A DNA stretch of 41,458 nucleotides, taken from positions 1 to 41,458 of IMG/VR virus record IMGVR_UViG_3300049783_000837; one strand, given 5' to 3'. Source of the stretch: a virus. A program made the position numbers and the translations under genes. Below are positions 1 through 8,081 of this stretch, piece after piece (within the stretch, counting starts at the first letter, position 1; each line of letters begins with the position of its first letter). Below the pieces are notes generated by a model. That model was given only the letters and a program-made list of their open reading frames with translations, made no database searches and was not told the origin of the DNA.

Positions 1-141
1 TCTCCAGCCCAGCTTTTGAACTCGTCTACACTTTTTGCTACAACAACACCGTTATGCTCGAATGTTGGTGCGTACTGTTGTTGGTCATTATAACCATCTT
101 TTAGCATATTTGACAACATAGCTTCTGAATTCCACTTATGA
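1..141. repeat. Terminal overlap, left copy
   Basis: Bases 16-141 are identical to 41333-41458, and bases 1-15 match 41318-41332 with four mismatches. The reading frame of the scaffold gene runs through the joint without a break. This is the signature of a circular assembly of a headful-packaged, circularly permuted genome, giving a unit length of about 41,317 bp. The mismatches change residues (FKSWAG here, FNSWAS at the other end). Confidence 0.9.
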
Positions 142-491
142 TCGTCATGTATGTTGCCCATAACCTTATTCATAATGTCGCCACGGTCGCGTGATTGCAG
201 TGCATCTTTAGCTGTTAACGCGCTTGCATTGGCTGTTGCAATAGCTGCGGTTGTTTCTTTTTCTCGTAACTCTAAAGCCTCTTTGTAGCGCCCGCTTTCG
301 ACAAGCCTTTCTTCTTCTGCGGTAACAGCAGCCTTGCGAGCATCTTCAATAATTTGGTCTTTTTCTTGCGATGTCTGTTGTGCATTGCGTTTTTCGCCTA
401 AAATATCATCACGATTCTTTGTGATTTTTTCGTTAGCATCAGTTAGCTCGGCGATTTTATCTTGCATTACTTTAATTTCTTCTTCAGTCAT
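1..491 (-). CDS. Scaffolding protein, N-terminal part (gene continues at the other window end)
   Basis: Starts at 491 (MTEEEIKVMQDKIAEL) behind a strong GGAGG site and stays open to base 1. Reading on from the window end down to 41161 gives one gene of about 215 aa once the ends are joined. It is highly charged and almost wholly helical, with a coiled coil over roughly the first 75 residues, which is typical of siphovirus capsid scaffolds. It lies directly upstream of the capsid gene and downstream of the portal and MuF genes, which is the normal place for a scaffold. Inferred role: chaperones capsid assembly and is then lost from the head. Function rests on position and composition, not on a sequence motif. 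Confidence 0.75.
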   Translation of the reverse strand, partial: MTEEEIKVMQDKIAELTDANEKITKNRDDILGEKRNAQQTSQEKDQIIEDARKAAVTAEEERLVESGRYKEALELREKETTAAIATANASALTAKDALQSRDRGDIMNKVMGNIHDDHKWNSEAMLSNMLKDGYNDQQQYAPTFEHNGVVVAKSVDEFKSWAG

Positions 492-537
492 TTTGCTTCC
501 CTCCAAGGGATAATTTACAGCCACAGGCTGCATTTAG

Positions 538-1155
538 TTATTCGGTTATTATATAATCTAGCATAGCTTGGCGCAAACGTTCATCATCCTGCTTTAATGC
601 AACCTTTTTTATTAATGCGTACTTAAATTTCTTATAAGCATTGTGAGCATCAATAACTGAATCGAACATACCTAAGTGCTTTCTCTTTCCGTTTTCTCGG
701 CATTGCACTTTAAATTTACCCCGCTTAGAGACGAAACAAACTCCTCTAGGGTAAATTCCTTTAGATCTTCCACAGTCAAGAAATAGATAATTAATTACAG
801 GTGAGACAAAGATACAAGTGTCTGGAGAATAAACCTTATTTCCTTGTACTAATATATCCTTATCTAACTGCTTATCCTGCCAATCCTGCGATTTCATCCA
901 CCGCTTAAAGCTTGAAAACACAAACCAATCAGGGGTTACAGTGCAGTCAGTGTATGTCGGAAACCTGTTCCTATGTAGCTCGCAGTAACACCGTTCTAAC
1001 ATGTTTTTCCATTTTTGATAGTAAGGGCAAATGTTTGGCTTATTGTTTATTATTGGCTGTACTAGGTATTTAGCATCGTTAACGCCTACGCCGTGAACTA
1101 ATTTTCTTCTGGTTAAGGATTTTTTACAGGCTGGGATTTCTTTGAATGTATTCAT
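538..1155 (-). CDS. Free-standing HNH/AP2-type homing endonuclease
   Basis: 205 aa from the ATG at 1155, with GAGG five bases upstream; a TTG at 1170 is possible but has no better site. The middle of the protein has the pattern of phage HNH homing endonucleases: YQKWKNMLERCY, a PDWFVFSSFKRW block, then LDKDIL and GNKVYSPDTCIFV followed by IN. The C-terminal part (KFKVQCRENGKRKHLGMFDS) resembles an AP2/ERF-like DNA-binding domain, a common partner of such nucleases. It is wedged between the scaffold and MuF genes, not in an intron, and is likely a selfish insertion that cuts uninserted relatives. Cleavage activity is inferred. Confidence 0.75.
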   Translation of the reverse strand: MNTFKEIPACKKSLTRRKLVHGVGVNDAKYLVQPIINNKPNICPYYQKWKNMLERCYCELHRNRFPTYTDCTVTPDWFVFSSFKRWMKSQDWQDKQLDKDILVQGNKVYSPDTCIFVSPVINYLFLDCGRSKGIYPRGVCFVSKRGKFKVQCRENGKRKHLGMFDSVIDAHNAYKKFKYALIKKVALKQDDERLRQAMLDYIITE

Positions 1156-1247
1156 AACAACCTCGGTCAAGAGTAGTCAAAAAAGGAGTTGCACCAGCCA
1201 TTGACTAAATGGTGTTCGGTAATGAACCTAGATGCAGATTAATTATA

Positions 1248-2366
1248 TCACGTTTTATCTTGTGCCCTTAATATATTACCAAGAGTATTATTCTTTTCTT
1301 TCATCTGCTTTATTGTTAACGGGTTGTTCATACTGTCCCCTGTCATTTTAGCAAACTCAACTGGATTCATTTTTCTTAATGCCTTGCCTAGTGTCGGGCC
1401 TATTGCAGCATCTTGATCACTAGCCTTTAACTTTTTAAGGTTAGCATAGTAAATAGAGTCACTATCTACCGGCTTACCGTCACGTTTTCCATCAACCTCA
1501 AATGATGATGCTTTTTTAGTGTCGCTAGCATCTAATTTGAATCTATCATCAACTTCAAATGTCAACGCTGATCGGCAATTTGGATGAAGGGGTGGAGTCA
1601 CACTACTTAATTTCGGATCATCTTTTGCGTAAGTTGTTTGGTCAAGCCTAGCGCATGTTCTCGATGTACGGGAATCATTAACGGCTAAAAATCTATACCC
1701 CTTCAGTATATCATCATTTTTGTCTACAAATGCTATTCGGGCTGTATTTGCGTAATGATTAGTACCTGTGATTGCTAACTGCTTAGCCGACCGCCTGGCT
1801 CTATCTAATACGCTTTTTGTAGTTCCTGATTTTGATAAATCCATCTGCGATGTAATGGCGTTAGTTATTTCAGGTATTGTTTGCCCTTCAATAAATCCCG
1901 CTTGCACCACGCCATGTATTTCATCAGACCATTTACCCCAGTAATTCTTCATCATGCTTGAATAAGATGAATAACTGTTATCAGATAATTTGACAGGTCT
2001 GATTGTCGCAATACTATTAACTGCTGCCGATGTTGGCGCTATGGCCTTAAAATCGTCATTTTCTACTAGACCATTTAATGTACTTGCTGCAAATTCTCCT
2101 TCGTAAGCGCCTAGCTCTCTATTTTCAACTTTAAGTTGTGAGGTGTAATCTTGCAAGTGCTTACGTGTAGCTGTGTCTATTTCGTCTTGTATCTTTATTT
2201 GTAAGGCGGGTGTTACTTTACGTTTGCGATACTTGTTAAGAATAGATACCACATCATTCTCGATTGACTCAAGATAAGGTATTACTTTTAAGCCCTCGGT
2301 AGCACCAACACGCTGTACGTGAATAGTATGCTGAGAATATATAGTGGTTAGCTTTTCGTCTGGCAT
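1248..2366 (-). CDS. Phage head morphogenesis protein, SPP1 gp7/MuF family
   Basis: 372 aa. The diagnostic part is near residues 225-270: NDSRTSRTCARLDQ, then PPLHPNCRSALTFEV, matching the W/D-R-x-C...PPxHxNCR core of SPP1 gp7/Mu gpF minor head proteins. These bind the portal or capsid inside the head and help assembly or ejection. Its start overlaps the portal stop as TAATG, so the two are translationally coupled. The tail after residue 290 is Lys-rich and not recognised. Confidence 0.85.
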   Translation of the reverse strand: MPDEKLTTIYSQHTIHVQRVGATEGLKVIPYLESIENDVVSILNKYRKRKVTPALQIKIQDEIDTATRKHLQDYTSQLKVENRELGAYEGEFAASTLNGLVENDDFKAIAPTSAAVNSIATIRPVKLSDNSYSSYSSMMKNYWGKWSDEIHGVVQAGFIEGQTIPEITNAITSQMDLSKSGTTKSVLDRARRSAKQLAITGTNHYANTARIAFVDKNDDILKGYRFLAVNDSRTSRTCARLDQTTYAKDDPKLSSVTPPLHPNCRSALTFEVDDRFKLDASDTKKASSFEVDGKRDGKPVDSDSIYYANLKKLKASDQDAAIGPTLGKALRKMNPVEFAKMTGDSMNNPLTIKQMKEKNNTLGNILRAQDKT

Positions 2367-3889
2367 TATTCACTAGCCTTTAATGCTGCGATTTCTTCAA
2401 GTGCCGCATCTAGTTGAGATTGTATGCTTGCTTGCTCCTCGCTTGTGCCACCTGTCAATGTATTTTGATTAGATAATTCAATAGCTATATCCTCGTTAGA
2501 TAAATCAGTTAACTGTGCTTTTCTTGCTGTCTCATTGAGTGTAACAGCAGGTAAAATACTCCCTTGTACTAATTCCATGTGAACCTTAATCATCTCAGGT
2601 GTTAAATCATCAGTGATAAAATCAGTATTAGGCTTATACGTTGATGTACTTACTTCGCCTAAAAACTGAGCTGTCCACACAAATAACTGTGTAAATCCAT
2701 CGCCGACATTGTATGACATCCGCTTTAATATAGACATAGAGGCGTTTGCATCAATACGTTTGGATGTTGCCGTCTCAGTGCTCCCGCCCGGCATTACAAT
2801 CTGAGCGCCTGACATTACCATGCGATCTTCATCACGTAGCATTTCAGTAGCTATCGCCCCTGTTGCCTCAATCTGAACTATCTCTACCCTATCATTTACG
2901 CCAAACTGGTTTTTACCTTTTGCGCCAACGTCCAAACCATTTGGGTTTGATTCCTCAAACTCACCCCCATCTTGTACGAAAATATTAGTCATACCTTGCC
3001 CATGAAAATGCAAGTTATCGCGATTATCACAATCTAAAACAAAGTGGCCCAGGTTAACGTTAGCTAAATCATAAAGAGGAAGCTTTGAATATTCAGGGCT
3101 GTTATCATCAGCACCAAAGAATTGAAACGGTATTTCAGTGAGTGTTGAGCCGTTGGCTACTGGCATTACATCTGATAAAAGCTCATCTTTATCGTTGAAT
3201 AATTGATTGTGATAAATACCGTCAATCATAATCAATCTTCGAATGTAGTTCTTATCCTCCCACTCAAATTCATCTTTGGGTTCGCTGCGAATTTCTACGA
3301 GCCTTATTTCATCAACAGAATTAGATTTACCATTGTTACGAGTGTATATAATCTGGTCTGCATCAAACTGAATCCATTTAGGTGAAAACTCAGGGCTTTC
3401 GTTTTGCGCGGGTGTTAGTTGGATTCTTTCGCCCTCATCATTTACAGGCGAAGCTGGCATGTCAACTAAGATACCGTATCGAGCATCAGCAATAACTTTA
3501 GCTGTGACTTTTTGAGCGACTTCACGTAATCCACAGCCTTTACCGTCTGCATTATCAACCAAGTATTCAAGTTTAGGCTGAATCTCCGACTCTGGCTCTT
3601 TACTCCAAACCATACCACCTAGTGTTTCATAAGTGCGACCGGTAGCCGGAAACCAACGACCACGTGACCAATAAGACCTAACCCGTAAAATGTTTTGCTC
3701 ATTACATCGATTAGCTTGATTTATAGCAGCTTCATCCATCCCAACAAATGATGTAAAAGTTTTATATTGCGGCCCAGGCAAGCAGGTAATTATTTTTAAT
3801 ACCCCATACTTACCGGTAATAGCTGCCCTTGTTTCAGAGCGAATCTTTTCTTGCTCAATGTATTCTTGGTCTAATGTGTTTAATGCCAT
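2366..3889 (-). CDS. Portal protein (DUF4055-type)
   Basis: 507 aa from ATG 3889, with AAGG upstream; a GTG at 3895 is less likely. The N-terminal third carries the DUF4055 pattern: TLGGMVWSKEP, LVDNADGKGCGLREVAQKV and RYGILVDMPA. The C-terminal end is a short Ala/Gln/Glu-rich helix. The portal forms the dodecameric ring at the head vertex through which the terminase packages DNA. The order portal, MuF, scaffold, capsid fits. It is separated from the terminase by an antisense accessory island. Confidence 0.85.
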   Translation of the reverse strand: MALNTLDQEYIEQEKIRSETRAAITGKYGVLKIITCLPGPQYKTFTSFVGMDEAAINQANRCNEQNILRVRSYWSRGRWFPATGRTYETLGGMVWSKEPESEIQPKLEYLVDNADGKGCGLREVAQKVTAKVIADARYGILVDMPASPVNDEGERIQLTPAQNESPEFSPKWIQFDADQIIYTRNNGKSNSVDEIRLVEIRSEPKDEFEWEDKNYIRRLIMIDGIYHNQLFNDKDELLSDVMPVANGSTLTEIPFQFFGADDNSPEYSKLPLYDLANVNLGHFVLDCDNRDNLHFHGQGMTNIFVQDGGEFEESNPNGLDVGAKGKNQFGVNDRVEIVQIEATGAIATEMLRDEDRMVMSGAQIVMPGGSTETATSKRIDANASMSILKRMSYNVGDGFTQLFVWTAQFLGEVSTSTYKPNTDFITDDLTPEMIKVHMELVQGSILPAVTLNETARKAQLTDLSNEDIAIELSNQNTLTGGTSEEQASIQSQLDAALEEIAALKASE

Positions 3890-3915
3890 CGTCACAGCCT
3901 TATATAATTTTCTTT

Positions 3916-3921
3916 ATTATA
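3916..3921 (-). promoter_or_regulatory. Possible -10 of a leftward promoter before the portal gene
   Basis: On the minus strand TATAAT lies about 30 bases before the portal start. The candidate -35 (TTAATT or TTTAAT, 17-18 bases upstream) is poor. A promoter here would let portal and head genes be expressed although an antisense island separates them from the terminase. Weak call. Confidence 0.35.
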
Positions 3922-3951
3922 TCATTAATAGCTAAATAAATTAAACTTCGC

Positions 3952-3980
3952 TTGTAATAGTGCCAATCATGCCTTATATT
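3952..3980 (+). promoter_or_regulatory. Promoter of accessory island A (TTGTAA-17-TATATT)
   Basis: TTGTAA at 3952-3957 and TATATT at 3975-3980 with a 17-base spacer, followed by a short leader and AAGGGG before the ATG at 4012. The spacer contains AGTGCCA, also present in the promoter of island B (38163-38191). Two copies of TGCCAATSATG lie in it and just after it (see separate entry). Confidence 0.7.
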
Positions 3981-3993
3981 AATGCCAATGATG
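3961..3993. repeat. Direct repeats, likely operator (TGCCAATSATG x2)
   Basis: TGCCAATCATG at 3961-3971 and TGCCAATGATG at 3983-3993 are 11-base direct repeats with one mismatch, 22 bases apart (two helical turns). One is in the promoter spacer, the other covers the transcription start region. That is the usual geometry of a repressor binding site. The protein that binds is unknown; the HTH-like gene just downstream is one candidate. Confidence 0.5.
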
Positions 3994-4011
3994 ACAAATA
4001 AAGGGGTTTAT

Positions 4012-4173
4012 ATGAATGTTTTGACACGAAAGATTAGAAACAAGGGTTACAAGCTAACTGAGTTTTGCGATGCCAACCTAATATCACTTAGGAGCTATCG
4101 CAGATACGAAAAAGAAAACAATGCTAATCATGCAATGCTTAATCGTTTAATCAATGAATTGGAGAATAAATAA
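4012..4173 (+). CDS. Small HTH-like protein, first gene of island A
   Basis: 53 aa, start at 4012 chosen because AAGGGG lies five bases before it; a start at 3982 would have no site and would precede the expected mRNA start. RKIRNKGYKLTEFCD followed by LISLRSYRRYEK looks like a short Cro/XRE-type helix-turn-helix. It could bind the repeats in its own promoter (inference). The stop overlaps the next start as TAATG behind GGAGAATAAATAATG. Confidence 0.65.
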   Translation: MNVLTRKIRNKGYKLTEFCDANLISLRSYRRYEKENNANHAMLNRLINELENK

Positions 4174-4358
4174 TGACATCATTAAAAGCAGCACATGAAA
4201 AAACAGTAATGGACAAATTAACAATAAGCGTAAGTGTTACAGAGCTAGAAATATTTAAAGATTTAATTAAAATCTGTACAGATTTTTACTTAGACATGCC
4301 TGAAGATATGCGTATTAAATATGATGAGTTGGAAGATAAAATTAAGGAGAATAAATAA
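4173..4358 (+). CDS. Hypothetical protein of island A
   Basis: 61 aa, acidic and helical, no recognised motif. Good GGAG site; its ATG overlaps the previous stop, and its own stop overlaps the next ATG in the same repeated junction (GGAGAATAAATAATG). Expressed as part of the rightward island A transcript. Confidence 0.6.
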   Translation: MTSLKAAHEKTVMDKLTISVSVTELEIFKDLIKICTDFYLDMPEDMRIKYDELEDKIKENK

Positions 4359-4831
4359 TGAAAACAGTGATCGACATGGTTAATGAGCTTCAAGGCGAAT
4401 GGCACAAAAGCAAAGATCAATTGTATGCTTGTGACAAAGGGGTGATTACTAACTATGATAATTTTATGCTCGCAGTAGCGGAATGCGAAACTAATTTTGG
4501 TAAGTGTGAACAGAGTTATAGTGATTATAAGTCTGAATATCATTATGGATATAGTAACCAAAGACTTATTGACATACAAATAGCAATGAGCAAACCACCA
4601 GTGTACACGCAAGAAATGGTTGCTAACGGTGTCTTACCTAGTATGGGTATGGATTGCTTATCAAAAAAATCCCATCAAGATGATAGTTACTTTAACAAGA
4701 GTTACATTAACGGTTACAGTCGAGATGGTAAATGGTTAATATTTACCGACTACTTAGGTAATATAGAATCACACAATATCAGTAATGGAGTTTATGACTT
4801 CAAGCCACTAACAGTAGGGGATAAAGCATGA
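4358..4831 (+). CDS. Accessory phage protein with YTQEM..NG..P..G motif
   Basis: 157 aa. Residues around 87-102 read VYTQEMVANGVLPSMGMDC and the end reads YDFKPLTVGDKA. The same two blocks (TYTQEMADNGECPKLGSEF and IQPLTVETK) occur in the 201-aa protein at 16167-16772, so the genes are paralogous in part. The motif is familiar from small accessory proteins in many phages, but I know of no assigned function. Third gene of island A. Confidence 0.7.
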   Translation: MKTVIDMVNELQGEWHKSKDQLYACDKGVITNYDNFMLAVAECETNFGKCEQSYSDYKSEYHYGYSNQRLIDIQIAMSKPPVYTQEMVANGVLPSMGMDCLSKKSHQDDSYFNKSYINGYSRDGKWLIFTDYLGNIESHNISNGVYDFKPLTVGDKA

Positions 4832-5016
4832 ACTATCAAAACATAGCAATAATAGTATTTGTATCAATACTGGCATTTGTAGTTATCCGTGGGCTAATCT
4901 GCTGGTACTTTAAAATTAATGAGCGTATAGCATTACAACATAAATCATTAGTTAATCAGAAGCGTATGATTGACCAGTTAACGCAGTTGAACATTAATAT
5001 TAAAGGGGTAACTTAA
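4828..5016 (+). CDS. Small single-pass membrane protein, end of island A
   Basis: 62 aa: an N-terminal hydrophobic segment (about residues 6-26, IAIIVFVSILAFVVIRGLICW) followed by a basic/polar helical tail predicted to be cytoplasmic. ATGA overlap with the previous gene. Its stop overlaps the stop of the opposite-strand large terminase (shared TTAA at 5013-5016), so there is no room for a terminator. Function unknown; membrane accessory proteins in such islands sometimes act in exclusion (inference). Confidence 0.65.
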   Translation: MNYQNIAIIVFVSILAFVVIRGLICWYFKINERIALQHKSLVNQKRMIDQLTQLNINIKGVT

Positions 5017-6407
5017 CCATCAATATTTAACCTTCCACTTTGCCTCTTAACTAAATGAGGACACGCACCCATGATGAAGCTATCAGCTAAATCATGGGAT
5101 TTCTCAATCCTCTTTTTAACTTCTTTCTTTGACTCAACCATATCAAGACCACGTTTAGAATAATCTGCCCTTGGTGCTGATAGCTCGCTTTTTAATTCTT
5201 CCAAGCCTTTTAAGTCCGATGATATGCTAATCAATTGACTGATATCATATTTCATGCCCTTTGTAACAGCGTTAAATGTATTCCTCATTCTGTCTGCAAC
5301 ATCACGCCACGCTTGAGCTTTTAGGTTCTCAAATTTCTTCTTGTTTGTTATTTTCGGTGAATACTCCCGGGTAGGATTAAATACTTCAGCAGCAGCGTTA
5401 AACTTAGAGTAATTTTTATAGCCTTTACCCTTTAGTATTGAGCCAACGCCAGCGCCAACACCAATTGAATCATACGATAATATACCGCCCGAATCGCTAA
5501 GGTGTTTATATGCCCTTACTGATGAGCGCTCTAATTCGTCCTCACCCGCTTTCCATGCGTCCATTGTGATTGCTACCGCGCCATTGAATAACGTCACACA
5601 GTTTCTATCGGCACCACTATCGGCAACATCGTAACCAGCGCACAGCGCACCATAAAAACTACCATACTCAACGCCCAGATTTAAGTGGGCATCAACACAA
5701 GCGTTAACCCAAGAACGTTTGATAATTGATTGATCATCATCAGCGTAAGGTATCCCATTATATACGTGGTCTGCTAACTCGTAGTCCTCTTCAAATTCTT
5801 CGGCAATGTCACGTAATGCTGATTCACTTAGGAATTGATTTTCATCGTAGTTAATCTTACGAACCAATGCACCTTTAGGTGGAGCCTCAACTAATCGCTG
5901 CCATGAGTAATCCGATACTATTTGACCGTTCATGGTAAACCACATTTCGGCGCCATCATTACGCATAATAGTAGGGCGTATAGTAGTAAACATTTTCTTA
6001 GTTAAGCTTTGGCTTTCTTCATTCCACCAAACCGTAGCACCTTCGAATGATTTGATTTCCTCGATGTTCCTGGCGATGCCATAAAATTTGAATTGTGATC
6101 CGTTAGTCTTATGCTCGATAGAGTTAGCATAAATATTAAAGTTAGCATCTAGCCCAAAGTATGTAATCTTATCTTTTAGTAGAGTATAGACAGAATCTTC
6201 AATCTTATTCTGATACATACGAGTACACAAGAATAACTCCTTATGATGATTGGCGCGAGCGATTGCCATTCCTGCTGCATCATGTGATTTAGATGACATT
6301 CGACCGCCATGCAATACACGCATACTAACGGGAGTGCCATCAGGTAGTTTTCGTGTAGTCCAAAATGGTTTTAGTGCAGGGTTTAGGGTGGGTTTAGTAA
6401 AAGTCAT
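5013..6407 (-). CDS. terL: Terminase large subunit
   Basis: 464 aa ATPase/nuclease that cuts and pumps DNA into the head. Walker A-like GGRMSSKS at residues 34-41, Walker B ATVWWNEE at 124-131 with the catalytic Glu pair, and a C-terminal RNase H-like nuclease with Asp at 260 (GYDVADSG), 312 (LSYDS) and 442 (DLADSF). The set fits the Terminase_3/PBSX-like group, often headful packagers, which agrees with the circular assembly. Start overlaps the small subunit end. Confidence 0.93.
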   Translation of the reverse strand: MTFTKPTLNPALKPFWTTRKLPDGTPVSMRVLHGGRMSSKSHDAAGMAIARANHHKELFLCTRMYQNKIEDSVYTLLKDKITYFGLDANFNIYANSIEHKTNGSQFKFYGIARNIEEIKSFEGATVWWNEESQSLTKKMFTTIRPTIMRNDGAEMWFTMNGQIVSDYSWQRLVEAPPKGALVRKINYDENQFLSESALRDIAEEFEEDYELADHVYNGIPYADDDQSIIKRSWVNACVDAHLNLGVEYGSFYGALCAGYDVADSGADRNCVTLFNGAVAITMDAWKAGEDELERSSVRAYKHLSDSGGILSYDSIGVGAGVGSILKGKGYKNYSKFNAAAEVFNPTREYSPKITNKKKFENLKAQAWRDVADRMRNTFNAVTKGMKYDISQLISISSDLKGLEELKSELSAPRADYSKRGLDMVESKKEVKKRIEKSHDLADSFIMGACPHLVKRQSGRLNIDG

Positions 6408-6789
6408 CGAGTGAGTTTCTTACCGTAACTTTAGAGTTCACCTCAACAACATGCTTATCTAAACCAACTAATTTGGCTTTGCTCATTGTCGCTGTGATGG
6501 CCGCTGATGATTGCGGAGTGTCTGCACCTAGTGCGACCTTTCTTGCTTCGTTTAACTCTGCTATTAAGCTTTCAATGGTTACACCGTGAGCTTTAACGGT
6601 GTTTTCTTGCAGTTGTTTGTACCTAGCCAACACCTCACCCCTCTTGGATAATGCGCTTGCTTTGTTGTGAACAGTTTCATCTTTCCATTTAAGGCTATTA
6701 GCGTGAGACTTTCGATAGGCTTCTGATTTGTTTCCTGTCTCTAACCAAACTTGACAGAATTGTTCGTGCTTGCTGTTTTCTAATGCCAT
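6394..6789 (-). CDS. terS: Terminase small subunit
   Basis: 131 aa from ATG 6789 with GGGGG upstream (a TTG at 6801 overlaps the site itself). N-terminal HEQFCQVWLETGNKSEAYRKSH matches the DNA-binding helix-turn-helix of the Terminase_2 family (the FCQ-YL-x-G-N-x-xxAYR signature). Recognises the packaging start site and activates the large subunit, whose start it overlaps by 14 bases. Confidence 0.88.
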   Translation of the reverse strand: MALENSKHEQFCQVWLETGNKSEAYRKSHANSLKWKDETVHNKASALSKRGEVLARYKQLQENTVKAHGVTIESLIAELNEARKVALGADTPQSSAAITATMSKAKLVGLDKHVVEVNSKVTVRNSLDDFY

Positions 6790-6828
6790 CTCAACCCCCA
6801 AGGTTTAAATGTTTATCTCTCAGAGATA

Positions 6829-6891
6829 TTATTTATTTTTTTTCTTTCTTTTGTTTGTCTTGGCTCTTTCGCCACGTTTATTATGTACCAT
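6829..6891 (-). CDS. Tiny Lys/Arg-rich peptide (20 aa)
   Basis: Encodes MVHNKRGERAKTNKRKKKNK, over half Lys/Arg/Asn. AGG lies seven bases upstream, inside the end of the previous gene, with a start four bases beyond its stop. A similar basic peptide occurs at 8078-8137. Could be a real nucleic-acid-binding microprotein or a chance reading of an AT-rich purine stretch. Confidence 0.35.
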   Translation of the reverse strand: MVHNKRGERAKTNKRKKKNK

Positions 6892-6894
6892 TAT

Positions 6895-7221
6895 TTAACC
6901 TGAAAAATTAAAGTTTAATGCTGTCATTACAGCAATTATAAAAACAACTATTAGTGGGATCTTTACTTTGTCCCACGTAGCCAAAAATACTGAAGCACGA
7001 CCAAGCACACTTGATGATGATTTAATGTAATCAGCAAACACTAAGTTTTTTTCATCCTGATGTTTATCTTTTTCTTCTCTGACTTTGTTATCAGTAATCA
7101 GCTTATCAACAGAACTAGATAAATGATTAACGGCTTTATTTGTTTCCTTAATGCTTTCGTTAGTTTCTTTTTGAGATGCGATAAGCTCAGTTATTAATAA
7201 AGATAATGTTTGATCACTCAT
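6895..7221 (-). CDS. XhlA-like membrane protein (lysis accessory)
   Basis: 108 aa: a long N-terminal amphipathic coiled coil (about residues 8-60) and one C-terminal transmembrane helix (about 86-105, KVKIPLIVVFIIAVMTALNF). This layout matches haemolysin XhlA/holin-like phage proteins. Start overlaps the preceding membrane protein gene (ATGA). In the lysis cassette just upstream of the terminase. An inner-membrane spanin role is possible but there is no signal for the outer partner. Confidence 0.55.
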   Translation of the reverse strand: MSDQTLSLLITELIASQKETNESIKETNKAVNHLSSSVDKLITDNKVREEKDKHQDEKNLVFADYIKSSSSVLGRASVFLATWDKVKIPLIVVFIIAVMTALNFNFSG

Positions 7222-7766
7222 TTTTTGACTGCTTGGTTTTTATTTGTGCTGAAATTATAACAAATAAATGCAATAGCGTCACTACCGCCCAAGATACTGC
7301 GAATAGTTCGAACAAAGTTGCCCAAAACCCGACCAAGCCATTTCCATTTATGTAGTGATGCAATGATGAGTAAATGAATAAAAGTAACAATATACGTGTG
7401 ATTGATGAAAATAAATGAATCAGCTTTTCCATAGTACTTCGAATCCGCAGCCATAAGCAATTGAAATAAAACCATAATAACACAAGGGAGCAATGATTTT
7501 AATTTAAACCCTAACCCACTTAACACAAAATACAGGGAAACATAAACTAGCATCTTAGATAGAAAGTACTGAGGCTCAGTTAACTGATCAAAAACAGCAC
7601 TAAAACTTATAAATTCAACCAAAAGAAAAGCCACTAAAAAGTGACCTTTTTTAATTAATGCAAATGACAAAACGTAAATCAGCAACAGTGTACTGCTTAC
7701 GCTAGCCATATCAACGTTTTCGCTTACCTGGCATATATTACTCAATGTGTTGATGAATGAGTTCAT
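7218..7766 (-). CDS. Multi-pass membrane protein
   Basis: 182 aa with about four hydrophobic segments (near residues 24-60, 65-100 and 118-140) and polar ends. No family recognised. A 90-aa reading in another frame of the same DNA is also hydrophobic, but this frame has the GGGAAAG site, and its stop overlaps the next start (ATGA). Possibly an accessory lysis or membrane-modification protein. Confidence 0.6.
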   Translation of the reverse strand: MNSFINTLSNICQVSENVDMASVSSTLLLIYVLSFALIKKGHFLVAFLLVEFISFSAVFDQLTEPQYFLSKMLVYVSLYFVLSGLGFKLKSLLPCVIMVLFQLLMAADSKYYGKADSFIFINHTYIVTFIHLLIIASLHKWKWLGRVLGNFVRTIRSILGGSDAIAFICYNFSTNKNQAVKK

Positions 7767-7772
7767 ATTATA

Positions 7773-8081
7773 TCACACTTTCCCTTTATTTTTGAATGCT
7801 GCATATATTCCACCAGGAGCCACTGCCGCCATAGCTGCCATGGGATCATAACCCTGTTTCACCATATAAAAAGCTAAAGCATAACCGATGTACCCCGTTA
7901 TTTGTCGCCCCATTTTGTGAAGCGCATCAACCCAGGGTACAGTTTTAGTCTGCAACTCTAAAGTATAACGCTCCTGCTTCATCCTCTCGATGTTGCCTTT
8001 AATCTCATTGAGCTTGTCGGGATCTTCAATTGCTTCAGAAGCTAAATCAATTGTTTTATCAAATACGTTAAACCAGTTCAT
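7773..8081 (-). CDS. Putative holin
   Basis: 102 aa: charged N-terminal helix, then TVPWVDALHKMGRQITGYIGYALAFYMVK with a hydrophobic segment and a second Ala/Gly-rich segment (DPMAAMAAVAPGGIYAAF) and a basic end. Resembles the phage 3TM-type holin group. Would permeabilise the inner membrane to release the endolysin. Start overlaps the stop of the tiny basic peptide gene (ATGA). Confidence 0.6.
   Translation of the reverse strand: MNWFNVFDKTIDLASEAIEDPDKLNEIKGNIERMKQERYTLELQTKTVPWVDALHKMGRQITGYIGYALAFYMVKQGYDPMAAMAAVAPGGIYAAFKNKGKV

Noticed and set aside
1-141. True direct terminal repeat of a linear genome (cos or DTR type)
   Set aside because: Short length, location inside a gene, edge mismatches and a terminase of the headful-like group make an assembly overlap more likely.
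7214-7483. Hydrophobic reading frame overlapping the 7218-7766 membrane protein gene
   Set aside because: Starts inside the longer gene in a different frame, without a clear ribosome site; the longer frame has a site and coupled ends.
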